NCBI GenBank assembly: GCA_947652605.1
Contig: OX393577.1
Location: 22,695,466 to 22,759,465 of the forward strand
Length of the DNA: 64,000 nt
Source: Elmis aenea
Taxonomy: Eukaryota > Arthropoda > Insecta > Coleoptera > Elmidae
Direction of reading: 5' to 3'
In this document: in pieces, positions 1 through 10,849 of the stretch
Layout of the letters: each line of letters opens with the position of its first letter
Numbering within the stretch: position 1 is the first letter of the stretch
Notes under the pieces: model-generated
Told to the model about the DNA's origin: nothing
The model's input: the letters and a program-made list of their open reading frames with translations, nothing else
The model's database searches: none
Made by a program: the position numbers and the translations under genes

Positions 1-1620
1 AAATATATACTCCAACCTGTTTTTAAAAAGAGCAAAAAATGCTTTTTGATTAGATGCTGAATAAATATGGGCTTATAAAATGTTTGTCATAAAACTGGCA
101 AATTTTTGCGATAAGTTTGTTTGTGTAAATAGAATTGTGTAAATATGAATATGCGAAAGTAAATATGCTTGGTAAGTAACGTAATAAGAACGAACATTTT
201 GAATACCTTGTTCCTTCTTTAATTTTTATTAAAATTTTCTTTCAACCTTTTATATTCAGTTTTTAATTACGTGTAAAAAAAAGGCAAGTTAAGCGAATTA
301 AGGTTTTATTCGAATTTTCTGTTTCACCCTTTCGTGACCCTATTTCACGGAAGTACAATTACTTTGGAGCAAATTGTTGCATTTAACAATTGATAAATAA
401 TTATAAACGTTCTGTAAAGAATCGTCCAATTAATCATCTAATTATTCGTTAAGCAAAGTGGTACGTTTCGAATGCAATCTTCCAACGATTTTAATTTAAA
501 CGGTGTAATTGTTTTCGTGTTTAGGTTTCGTAATTTCCTTAAACGGTGCAATTATTTTTTGATTATCGCAACGATTGTTTTATAAGTCTTCACTTGTTTT
601 ATTCAGGCCGTCGTTTATTTCTGTACGGCGCACGGTAAGTGATCTTAATGGAATCGTAGGTGTTTTCGTCATTTCGAACCGTTTAAATGGCATTTAAAGA
701 ATCTTAATTGTTTAGTCGACAAGATTAATGGGTCGGCTAAATTACGTGATACGCTCTATGCTCCCTCACATCCACCGTGCAGAACAGCCCTCGTTTTAAC
801 ACGAAATAAAATCTAGCAAACGTTTTATTGGATTCTGTTTTATATTGCATTATTTCACGTTCGATATGACATCGACAACATATAACCTTTGCAACTGCTG
901 CATATTTTAGGAATTTAAGATATAAATCTTGCAACTTTTGTGAGATTGTTTGTTTTATTTATTTAGCACGTTTCTCAGTTTCTGAAATCAGTCTTTTAAA
1001 GATGCAACTGTTGCTAATTTTAATTTCATTATAATACAAGGGGGCATTGATAATTTTATCGTCCAGCCTTAACGGAAACCACATCTGCGTGTTAGTAAAA
1101 AAGGTCTTCGTCTCTTATTACTGACTACAACGGCGTAGTTTTATGCATTAAAACTTAATATAAATATAAGGATAAAATTTAATAAACAGCCAAACATTAA
1201 ACCCAAAAGAAAAAACTACAGAAATCAAAACAGCGGTAATTTATTATTAACAATTATTAAAAAAACAATTCATTTCGTTTAAAAATCATACGCTTACCCT
1301 TTGGTTCCTTGTGGTTTCACCGAGAAACCACCTTTCAAATAATTTATTATATGATACCCAGTGACCAAGCTTTAAAACCACTATTGATATTCTATGTCTT
1401 ATAGCACCATCTCTTGGCAAAAAGCAAAAGTTCGTACTAAAATAGGTCCGTATAACAAAATTTCATTTAAATGTTTTGCATGGTGTAAGTCGACTTGTCA
1501 AACAGTGGTAAATCGCAAGAAAATATTAAATTTTACGCAATTAGTGGATTGTAATGGCTGGTAAGTAAATTTATCAGTGAATTATGATCAGGTGATAAAT
1601 TGTTTATGGATTTGCTTTTA
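1..1620. other. AT-rich DNA without recognisable gene
   Basis: No open frame longer than about 65 codons and no protein motif, element end or RNA gene that I recognise. An isolated short frame on the minus strand near 737-934 lacks any family resemblance and is treated as chance. Confidence 0.5.
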
Positions 1621-1624
1621 AATT

Positions 1625-2025
1625 CGAAGTTATAAAAAATATTTATAAAAATATTTAAAGTGTGTTTCTTGTGCGCCATTGGTTATCTGATGAAACCACC
1701 GCTTTTTATTCTATTATTGTAAAAAAAAATTATGTTAATTTTAATTTATTTTAAGTTAAGAAGTGAATGATAACTTTTTTTTTATTGAAAAAAATTATTT
1801 TGGGTTGAAAGTAAACTTATTTATTATTAAATTATTAAACACCATAAAAAGGGAAAGTGTTTTTTTTGTCCCAGTGGTTATCTGATGAAACCACCGACTT
1901 TTTTTCTATTTAAAAAAAAATAATATTACAAACAGATTTTTTTATTGTTCATGTTATGGTATTTTAAGTTAATAAAGTAATTTTTTTTTCTTTTTATCAA
2001 TAAAACTTATTTTGGGACTCAAAAG
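1625..2025. repeat. two-copy tandem repeat, period about 195 bp
   Basis: The 20-mer ggttatctgatgaaaccacc occurs at 1681-1700 and again, exact, at 1876-1895. It is preceded in both copies by a gtgt-rich stretch and followed by T-rich sequence, ttttaagtta and attattttggg-like blocks, so the two copies align over most of the 195-bp period with AT-rich divergence. No coding potential is seen. Confidence 0.7.
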
Positions 2026-2475
2026 GGTCAAAGAGTGACAAAAAAATATTCAATAACAACTAGTAAGAATGCTCAGTAAATATGTAGTTGTATCCTAGCT
2101 TAATATTTATTTTTTGTTATCTTGTATAGCCCAATTCTAATATTTTTTAGTTAGGTACTAGGTTACATTTTAATTGCAAGAAAAAGTAGATTAATATAAT
2201 TTTAAAATAAAATATGTTTTATAAATTATAATTAAAGAAAACAGAAAAAAATTAATGCATAGACAATTTAATACATAATGCTTACTAAACTGGGTTCCTA
2301 CATAACAAACAAAAGCACAGTTTGAATGTTGACTTATTTATAAGTTAAAATTTATCTTCCGGTTTCCTCTGAAAACAAATTCAGCAAGGATTTCTTCGTG
2401 ATTCGTTTTTTTAGTTTCACCTTCACTGTTGATAATTAACAAATTATTAAATCTTTCTTGAGTCATTCAACTAAA

Positions 2476-2543
2476 CCAGGGGGGGGGCTAATGGTAGGCT
2501 CAGAGGGGGCTTAGCCCCCCTAGCCCCCCCATAACTACGCCAA
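2476..2543. repeat. truncated G-run/C-run MITE end
   Basis: A run of nine G followed by ctaatgg, then agggggcttagcccccctagccccccc and ataactacgcca. Inverted G/C runs next to 'cataactacgcca' resemble a widespread short non-autonomous repeat end. Only one end is visible, so the class (possibly hAT) is not certain. Confidence 0.4.
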
Positions 2544-2544
2544 T

Positions 2545-2925
2545 ACATACGCATTGTTGCTAATACTGTTTCATAAATTCTGGTTTTAGTAGTTTTCTTT
2601 ACTTTTTTAACTGAAAACAATTTTGTAAAAAATTTCTTGCAGTGACACTACTTTGCTTATTCTGTTAGCTATTTTTTGTCCGATATTGCCAGTTATCTCC
2701 AGCAACGCTACTAAATAGTTCAGCTGTTTTTTACTTGTAAATTTTGATCCTGCACTACTATTTCTACATTTTCTGTATCTTTCGCTATCATTATAATTTT
2801 TGTTGCCTTTAAATCTATTTTTATGTCATATCTTTTTAAATCATCTGTCCATTTTTTAAAATCTGTTTTGTAATTCTTTCGTTTTCTTCCCAAACAGTTG
2901 AGTTTATACATTGTAATTGGCATTA
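2545..2925 (-). pseudogene. non-LTR retrotransposon reverse-transcriptase fragment
   Basis: The minus strand encodes, in changing frames, pieces typical of the C-terminal half of a LINE reverse transcriptase. First is FKKWTDDLKRYDIKIDLKAT with TKIIMIAKD (the 'K-INxxKTKIM' region after the YADD motif). Then comes ITGNIGQKIANRISK and finally KKVKKTTKTRIYETVLATM (the 'TK-RIY-TVIRP' region). At least two frameshifts and several stops break it. The catalytic YADD part is missing upstream, where a TA foldback element begins at 2943. This is a dead 5'-truncated copy; the clade cannot be fixed from so short a piece. Confidence 0.65.
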
Positions 2926-2942
2926 TTTATAACTCAGGTGTA

Positions 2943-4052
2943 CAGGTTGGTCCAAATTCGATGGTATTACATGGGTATCTCGCTTAATATTTAAGATAGA
3001 GAAACGGTTAAATCACCAAAAATGTGCAGTTTTTTGAGACAAACTCAGAACCGTTTTTAATATTATTCTTTTATTTCCAGTTTTTAAGTTATTAAAAAAG
3101 AGTGTGTTTTAGTCATATTTTTATATAATATTCCATTATACAAAAAAAAATTAAGCTCTGGTAAAAAGTTATGACACAATTTTACTTTTTTTTTTAAATA
3201 GAAGTTATATTTAACTATGACCTATTTAAATTTCTTATTGTTTTCTTATTTCGAACTATAAGGGTTGATATATTTATTTTCAACAATACGGAAGTTACGA
3301 AGGTTTTCTAATTTAAAAAAAAGAAGAATATCATAGTAGGCTGTGAAAACAAAAACAAACAAGGTGTAAAACCTTTTAAAACTCATGTGATACAAGTAAC
3401 AAAGGTTTTCAATTCGTTGTTGAGATAAACTGTATAAATATTTAAACACAAAATAGTTAAAATCATCAGTTATGTACCTAGTACATTATATTGTTTATGT
3501 TTCAAATATGTTTGAAATTAAAAAACCTTTTACCATATGAGTTTTAAAAGGTTTTACACTTTGATTGTTGGTTTCACAGTCTACTATGTTTTCTTTTAAA
3601 AAAATCTTAAACCATCGTAACTTGCGTATTATTAAAAATAACTGCATCAACCCTTATAATTTGGAATGAGAAAAAAATAAGGCATTGAAATAGGTCATAG
3701 CCAACTATAGCATCCATTAAAAAAAAGGTAAGTTTGTGTTATAAATTTTTAACGGCGACCGTAAAAACTGTTATTTTGGTATAATCGAATTTTACATAAA
3801 AACATCTAATGATAATGTTCATAATTTTTTTTTTCCATATTATCTACAACAATAACGGACATACGACACATTGTAAATGTGACAAAAAAACACTTTTTTC
3901 CAATAATTAAAAAATCGGATATGATAGAATATTTTTGAAAACAGTTCTAAGTTTGTCTTAAAAAACTGCATATTTTTGGTAACTTAACCGTTTCTCTATC
4001 TTCAATATTAAGCGAGATATCAATGTAATCCCATCGAATTTGGCGACCCTTG
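2943..4052. mobile_element. TA foldback element, family A copy 1
   Basis: Long inverted repeat. The left end caggttggtccaaattcga continues through tatctcgcttaat, gagaaacggttaaat and a tgtgcagttttttgagacaaactc block; the right end carries the reverse complement of the same blocks. Flanked by TA at 2941-2942 and 4053-4054. The ends share the CAGGGTG plan of the elements at 50195 and 55204 and are the most diverged of the three. No transposase is seen; short frames inside are palindrome by-products. Confidence 0.85.
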
Positions 4053-4054
4053 TA

Positions 4055-4939
4055 TGGTTTAGCAGAACGTGCTGCAATATGTTGTTTAAAAACATATTAA
4101 GCGTGATAATGAAGCTATTAACTTCTGATTTACTCTCTTATTTAAACAAAATAATCCCATTAAAACCGAATTGTTCCTTCGTCCCTCGCGTACAATCCCT
4201 TCGTTTAAACATCGACCAGTTTGTCAACATGTCGTGTGTGATTGACTTTATCGCCATGCGTGGTACATAAATTACATAATACGTACAATGAATCCTGAAA
4301 CCAAACTTTTGTAAGATTGCAATTATAGTAGTTTGTAATTAACTTTTATGGCGTGGACGTCCGCACGGGTATCTTAAACCACGGTGTAAAAGTGTAAGCT
4401 CATCACAGAGAAAGTTAACCTTAAAACTTTGAACTCGTAAATCTAGCAAAATGGTAGCAAAATCTTTCTTGGAAGAAACCGCGAAAGAAAAGAAAATTCG
4501 ATCAAGCTTCTCGATTCACGCACACATAAGCCAGATAGAATTTATCCTTTTCGGATATCAACTTGTGCGATTGTAAAGAGAGGGAAAATCTGAACCGATC
4601 CATTTCGAAGTTGTGTTCAAACGTAAAACATGTTTATTGCCGTTGTTTAACTTCTACTTCTAGTTGAGAAAGTGTATCGCACAATATTGGGAGGTGTGAA
4701 ACTTGGCCATTTGCTAACATGGAAGCCAGGTCTCACGATTTTATTCTGGAAGTACATTTTGTGCCGAAACATTAGGGCATTGTTAGTAAAAATCCATGAT
4801 CGAAGACAAAAGTTTTAAGGGAACTTTTCATGTGAACTTCAGCTATGAAAATGCATGTACTTGGATTTTACGAACCCTTGGGCTTAAAAATATTTTTAAA
4901 ATGTATAACTTAATATTTAATCATATTTTTGTTATTAAT
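4055..4939. other. sequence without recognisable gene
   Basis: Somewhat less AT-rich around 4350-4760. A short frame from 4040 to 4270 and an ATG-led frame at about 4450 have no recognisable relatives. Nothing else is supported. Confidence 0.4.
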
Positions 4940-5292
4940 GTAGATACAAAAATGTTTTAAATTCAAAAGTTGTTTCTTATCATAAACTGCATAATTCAAC
5001 ATCATTTTTAAACAGGGTTAGCCTGATTTAAATCAGCTGATTTTCTAAATTAAAATAATATTACTTTATTTATTTTCACGATTCAACGTCACACGTAAAT
5101 TAATGGCAGGTTTTACTTCCACCCGCTTAAACAACCGCTAGTAAAATACGCCGGAAATATTGCCTAACGGCTTCTTATTGATCAGAGAGTAGTAAAGTAG
5201 CAGCAGGATTTTTTTTTTGCTAGAGACGCATTCTGGTAGATTTACTTTGTAAATTTTCACAATAATTTTTAATTTTAGGGTCTAAAAATCTA

Positions 5293-6500
5293 CAGCGTCA
5301 TTCAAAAAGTCCGCAACAATTGGAAAAGTTTATTATTATTGATTTCTCTTAAAATTTTATTCTTGACCCAAGTTGATGGATGACCTACAACTAATTTTAA
5401 GATGGAGAAAAATGTATAGGACACTAGATTTTGACGATTTTAAAAGTATTCGCAAAAGTAAAGTGTCCGTATTTAGAGATTAAAAAAAAAAATCATGGGA
5501 AAATTGTTCAGAAATCAAAAATATGACGAAATTTGATGTAGAAATTTTATTTTCGAACTTTATAGTACATCGTTTCAACATTCAAAAAGTTTGCAACTAA
5601 TAGAAAAGTTCTTTATTATCGATTTCTCGGAAAATGTTATTCTTGAAAAAGTTGGTGCATGGCCTAAAACTTATTTGGATGTTAAAATTACTTTAAAAAT
5701 AACAATTGAAATTTTAACGTAAAATTTCATCTTTGTCGTATTTTTGAATTCTAAACAATCTTCTTCTATACATATAAAAAAGCTTGTTTGTGTGTTTGTT
5801 TGTTTGTTCGCTATAGAATCCTAGGTCCGTTGACCGATCGGGACCAAATTTTGCACAGTTACTATTTAGGACCTTGCAGATCTAACGCCAAACTTTAAGT
5901 ACAAGCACATATTACCAATTTAAAAAAAAAAAAATTACTTGGACGGGATTCGATCTTACGTCGGCAAATACCTGGTCAAAACACGATACGGCGCGGTGTA
6001 TTTCTCAAGTAAAGATTGTTTTGTATACAATTAGTAATAAATGTACATGAAGTATTATTTTTATTAGTACATTTTTAATTGAAACAAGACGAAAGAAAAT
6101 AAATTTGAGTTATTATTCAATTTTTAAGCAATAAATAGTTATTTTTTAATGAATTATAAGAAAATGGAAAGATGATTGATCAGAGTATGTCATTTGTGTA
6201 TGATTTGGAATTATTGGGTTTATTCAAGTTAAAAAAGTAATTAAAATTGTAATCGCCCGTGCAACGCCGGGTAAATCATCTTGTTCCATATAAAGTTTTT
6301 TTGTAACTCTCAAAATAAGGCCACTTTACTCTTGTGAATATTTCTGAAATCGCTAAAATCTAGTGTCGTATGAATTTTTATGATTTTTTTTTCATCTAAA
6401 ATTAGTTTTAGGTCATTCACCAACTTTTTTCAAGAATAAAAGTTTCTGAAAAAAATTTCATAAAAAACTTCATTTGTTGCAAACTTTTTGAATTACGCTG
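5293..6500. mobile_element. TA element with cattcaaaaagt arms, nested in hAT
   Basis: The left end cagcgtcattcaaaaagt and right end actttttgaattacgctg are inverted and flanked by TA (5291-5292, 6501-6502). The arm is present three times: 5293-5480, a second same-orientation copy from about 5575, and the inverted right arm 6284-6500. The left side was therefore partly duplicated before or after insertion. A Helitron-like insert sits between the second and third arms. Confidence 0.75.
5762..6283 (+). mobile_element. Helitron-like non-autonomous element
   Basis: Begins TCTTCTATACATATAAAAA then agcttgtttg with (tttg)n, and ends gcccgtgcaacgccgggt followed by aaatcatcTTG. The GC hairpin (CCCG...CGGG) about 10 nt before a CTRR-like end, and the TC start, match the usual Helitron structure. 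There is no Rep/helicase. The terminal CTTG departs from canonical CTRR, so the 3' boundary is approximate. Confidence 0.6.
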
Positions 6501-7478
6501 TATAGAAGATACACTGTTGTGTGAAAAATGAATAAATTTGTTGTAAAAAGGAAAAACAGTCGTTTCTTATAAAAAAATGCAAAAAATCAAAAATTCGTGA
6601 TTTTTAAAACTTAAATCAATGATTTTTGATTTTTTAAATAAAAATAAAATTTTGCCCAACCCTGTTTTTAAATATACTGAGCGTTTAAATTTCTTGAACC
6701 GATATGAAACTTCGTAAATTTAAATATAACGCTCTGGTTATTTTTACGTATTCTTGTAGATAATTTAAGTGCCTTTAAAAACCATTAAGCATATTCTATA
6801 GGTACCTACAATTAATATTTCTCGAGTTATTGCAACTTTTATGTTTTATCGAAATAATAAAAATCTAACCCAAAATATTTAATAGCGTCGCTATTAAGGT
6901 AGATACAAAACTATTTTCAATGCAAAAGTTGTTTGTGATTACAAGTTGCATAATCCTGCGTTACTGTTACTAAATATACAAAGTGTTTTGTTTTCGAGAA
7001 CCGACATGCAACTTTGTTATTTTAAAATTAATACTCTTTATATTTTTACTATTCTGGTAGATAATTAAGTTGCACTTAAAAAACATTAAATATATTCTTT
7101 ACCTAAAAAAAATAATTCTCGAGTATACGGATTTTAATAATTTATTTTTATAAATGGTGGAGGTGTCAGGTATTTTATGAAGTTAATACAAATTAATTAA
7201 TTTCTCTTTTATTAGAGTAGATATAAAATATATTTAAATACAACATTTCTTTGTTATTATGAGTTGTATAATCCTGAATAATATTGAAATATATCAATTG
7301 TTCAGTTTTTGAGAACCAATATGCAACTTTGTTATTTCAAATACAACACTTTATACAGGGTGAGTCACGACGGACGCGTCGGAGTTTTATGGCGAAACGG
7401 TTTATATTTTCCAATTTCTGTCGCTGTTAGATTATGTAAGTCAATAAGGGCTACATTTTAAAAATATTTTCAAACATA

Positions 7479-8694
7479 CAGGGTGCTCCAAAAAAGAGTG
7501 ACATATCAAAGTTATACTTTTTCTTATGGAACACCCTGTATATTTTTACATTTTTGGATTCCTCTTTAAATTTAATTTAAAAAATGTATAAGGTCATATG
7601 TGTCTAAAGTCAACCGTTCTCGTGAAAATTGCATTTTTATGAAAATACAGTATTTTCAAAAATTTTCAACATTTAAAAACTTTGAGAAGTCTGAAGAAAT
7701 TCGCTTGGAAATAATCGATTATGTAACACTTTGCACCACCTACATTTTTAAAATATTATACAGGGCGTTTTTTACGCTTGGTCAAACTTGTCAAACTTTA
7801 AACATCGATAACTCATTTTTTTTAATACAACCCCCTATATTTTTTACACCGTCTTATAGGAAATTTAATTCTCTTTCGAAAACATTAACACTGTTTTATA
7901 CATAAAATTGATATTTTCCGAGATATCGCGATTTTATTGTTAATTATTAGGTCAAAGTAATATTTTCGAGGCTACGAAGGTAGGACAGCGGTAATTTGAA
8001 ACAATTGAACGAAAGAACAAGAAAGGTTTAGTTTTATCTTTTGCCTACGCATTTTTGACATTTTTTTTATAGTGAAGAGCAATCTCACGTTTAAATCGAA
8101 ATTTCTTACAATTTAAATGGCCGAAAATTTTTGAGATTTTTAAAAAAAGATTTTTGAGCACTTTTAGAAAATATTCCTTTAAATATTAGAAAAAACATTT
8201 GGTTACAATTAGATGGTGCTCCTGCATATTTTTTACTAAATGTGAAAAATTATCTAAATCGAAAGTTTCATGATAAGTGGATCGGGAGAGGTGGGCCAGT
8301 CAGTTAACTGGCCACCTAGATCTCCAGAGCTAACTCCCATGGACTTTTTTTTTTGAGGGTATATTAAAGATTTAGTTTAAAGTTCACCTCGCACCACTGC
8401 GGAGGATATGAAAAGACGAATAAAAAATGCTTTTGAGACAATCACTCCTAATATGTTGAGTAATGTAAGACGTTCACTTGAAAAGAGGATCACAATGTGT
8501 ATTCAAGAGGATGGTCGTCATGTTGAACATTTATTGTAATCGGCTGTTAAATTTTGTTTTTGACTTTGGACACGTATGACCTTATACATTTTTTAAATTA
8601 AATTTAAAGAGGAATCCAAAAATGTAAAAATATACAGGGTGTTCCATAAGAAAAAGTATAACTTTGATATGCCACTGTTTTTTGGAGCACCCTG
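7479..8694. mobile_element. inner TA element of the layered foldback
   Basis: Starts cagggtgctccaaaaaagag at 7479 (preceded by TA) and ends ttttggagcaccctg at 8694 (followed by TA). Each arm contains a 60-bp unit, 7479-7538 and 8635-8694, that itself begins and ends with CAGGGTG-type ends. Between the arms lies a broken transposase frame, which suggests that this inner layer, not the outer one, is the original element. Confidence 0.75.
8100..8539 (+). pseudogene. mariner-like DDE/D transposase, C-terminal remnant
   Basis: Plus-strand pieces of an IS630-Tc1-mariner-related transposase common in insects. NIRKNIWLQLDGAPAYF holds the second catalytic Asp (LDGAP). It is followed by KWIGRGGPV, then after a stop and frameshift PPRSPELTPMDFFF with the third catalytic Asp (TPMD), then TTAEDMKRRIKNAFETI and ending EDGRHVEHLL plus stop. 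After allowing for the frameshift the Asp-Asp spacing is about 41 residues, as in DD41D-like families. At least three stops and one frameshift; not functional. It sits in the centre of the inverted arms and is the likely remnant of the enzyme that moved this family. Confidence 0.85.
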
Positions 8695-9050
8695 TATGTT
8701 TGAAAATATTTTTAAAATGTAGCCCTTATTGACTTACATAATCTAACAGCGACAGAAATTGGAAAAATAAACCGTTTCGCCATAAAACTCCGACGCGTCC
8801 GTCGTGACTCACCCTGTATATTTTTATGTATCCTTGTAGATAATTTAATAAGTAGCATTTAAAAAACGTTAAGCATGTCCTATACCTAAAATCAATATTT
8901 GTCGAGATATTACAATTTTAATAATTTATTTTAAATGTTACAAAGCAAAGATGTAATAACTGATAAATATCGCGGTTATTAAAATGTATACAAAAAGTTG
9001 TTGTAAAAATTGTTTTCTATTATAAGAATTATGCACCAAAACGACATTTT

Positions 9051-10847
9051 CTTTATGGATTATGAGGATTTAAAATTGAACGATACGCTTAGTAATTGAA
9101 AAGAAATGTTTAGCGCACCATAATTAATTCTAGTATGTATTATGTAGTTTTTAATAAAACATTACTTCTGTTTTTCAAATCTATTTTGCGCTCGCAGGCA
9201 TTCTCCTTGTTAGTCTTTATTGCTTACCTATAATTATATTAAAAAGTACCATTTACAATATTAAGAACATTTATTCAATTTACATAATAAGGTGCCTTAT
9301 ATTATTTTGTGTTTTCTGTTAAAAGTTTGGAGCAACGACTTACAATTTAAGGTGATTTTTACGCTGAAATATCACGCTCTAGGGTCACTCACACCGAACA
9401 TCCAATTTAATAATGAAAATAAAAATAATTAGCTTGATGGGTGCAGTGTTTGATGAATGACGTATTCCAGGAAATGTTGCACATGTTGACGTTACATTTT
9501 TATTATTAGCGTTCAGATATAACCCCAAATAAATAATACAAGCGTATTAGATTTTCATTTGAAATCATTTACGAAATAAAAGACTATGTTTTCCGCCAAC
9601 TCCTTTGGGGTGTAATTTGTAGCGAAACGTTTATTTACTGAACAACCCTACAAAATACGTTGAATATCGTTATGATAGTCGGACTTCTACAGCAAACGAA
9701 ATATTTACATTGGCGAAGGTGCATTTGATAACCAAATTGGATGAGCTGGTTTAAATATACATGTGAATGGAATGTGGAAACCTATAACTCGATTTTGGCT
9801 CGTTTTGTAAGATCAACAAAAAAATTATTCAGTTTAGCGTCCTCAGCCCATGTATAACAAACAATTGTGGCTGCAAAAAAATTGATTTGCACATATCACA
9901 TTTAGAATCACAATATTTTAAGTGTACGTGTTTATATACATCAATATTAAGATCTGATATATTTTTTTAGTAAATAATAATGACAGAATACTATAATAAA
10001 ATTGAGATCATTGGAATTTTTAACCTCCCAAAATAAAGCAAGTATAAGCATTTTTTTCTTTTATTTTTATTATTCTTTTTCTTCTATTTATTCACAAATT
10101 ATTAAAGCAAAATTTTGGGCAAAATATTTTATTTATTAGAAGTTAGGGATCATTATATATTTTATATTAGAAATAATTGTTACTGATCTATTAAAGTTTG
10201 TAAAATTTTGAAACCATTATGTTAAGCGTCGTTTATCTACAGCTATTTAAAATTCTCATTGAACACAAAGTTAAGTTTTCGTATTAGATACATTTGCTCT
10301 TTTCGTATTATGTAAGTGAATTTAAGATTTTTTAAATTAATCATTTGTCTTTATAATACCTTTTGTTTATTTCTGGTCTGTCTGTCTGTTTGTTTACAAA
10401 TTTGTTAAGTAATAATGGTAAAATTTACTTACTTAACACTTCTTATAATGTAAATAATTGATACTTGTATTTATTTAGGCGCAAATGATCACCAAAACAT
10501 CAGCAACAGATTGTACATTATTTATTTTTAAAGACGCAAATCAATAAAAACGTAATATTCAAATTCTTTTTATATTACATCTGTGGCATAATATGTGTAA
10601 CCGAATTGACAGTTTGATTGACAAGTATAAATCTGTAGGCAGAAAAACGTGAAGATTAAATAAATGTCATGATCAACTGTTACAAATATTGGCAATATAA
10701 TATTTGTCCCTAAAATGTAATATATAAATAGCATAAAATTTGGTGTTCTATAAGACATAAAGTTAAGCTTTTCAGGGTCTTTCCATTTTAAATTTGAAGA
10801 ACAAATTATTGGCTTTGTAAGAAAATTGCTATAAAATTCAAGTGCTA
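9051..10847. other. AT-rich DNA without recognisable gene
   Basis: No element ends, long frames or protein motifs recognised. Includes simple (tttatt)-rich stretches near 10050-10090. A 62-codon minus frame at 10570-10758 has no recognisable features. Confidence 0.45.
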
Positions 10848-10849
10848 TA

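Larger units (their letters stand above)
5013..6664. mobile_element. hAT-type element with 8-bp target duplication
   Basis: Starts cagggttagcctgattt and ends gcccaaccctg, flanked by the exact 8-bp direct repeat tttttaaa (5005-5012 and 6665-6672). CAGGG...CCCTG ends with 8-bp target duplications are the hAT signature. Subterminal 'gatttaaatca' motifs repeat at both ends. The interior is occupied by a TA element and a Helitron-like element; no hAT transposase remains. Confidence 0.85.
7356..8816. mobile_element. TA foldback element, layered, family B (outer layer)
   Basis: Ends cagggtgagtcacgacggac / gtccgtcgtgactcaccctg, near-perfect inverted arms of about 120 bp, flanked by TA at 7354-7355 and 8817-8818. 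Further inverted layers lie inside both arms. Inserted into the third unit of the ~305-bp tandem array. Confidence 0.9.
4940..9050. repeat. about 3.2 tandem copies of a ~305-bp unit, split by insertions
   Basis: Units begin with a gtagatac-like block at 4940, 6899, 7217 and (gtatac) 8986. In each unit this is followed by caaaagttgttt-like, ttgcataatcctg-like, gaaccgatatgcaactttgtta-like, tatttttacgtattcttgtagataatt-like and ttctcgag-like blocks. After removing the insertions at 5013-6664 (plus duplicated 8 bp) and 7356-8816 (plus TA), the unit lengths are about 299, 318 and 306 bp. It looks like a short satellite array. No coding content is seen. Confidence 0.75.

Noticed and set aside
7600..7905. 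101-codon plus frame
   Set aside because: It lies in the inverted arm of a foldback element and has no protein-family signal.
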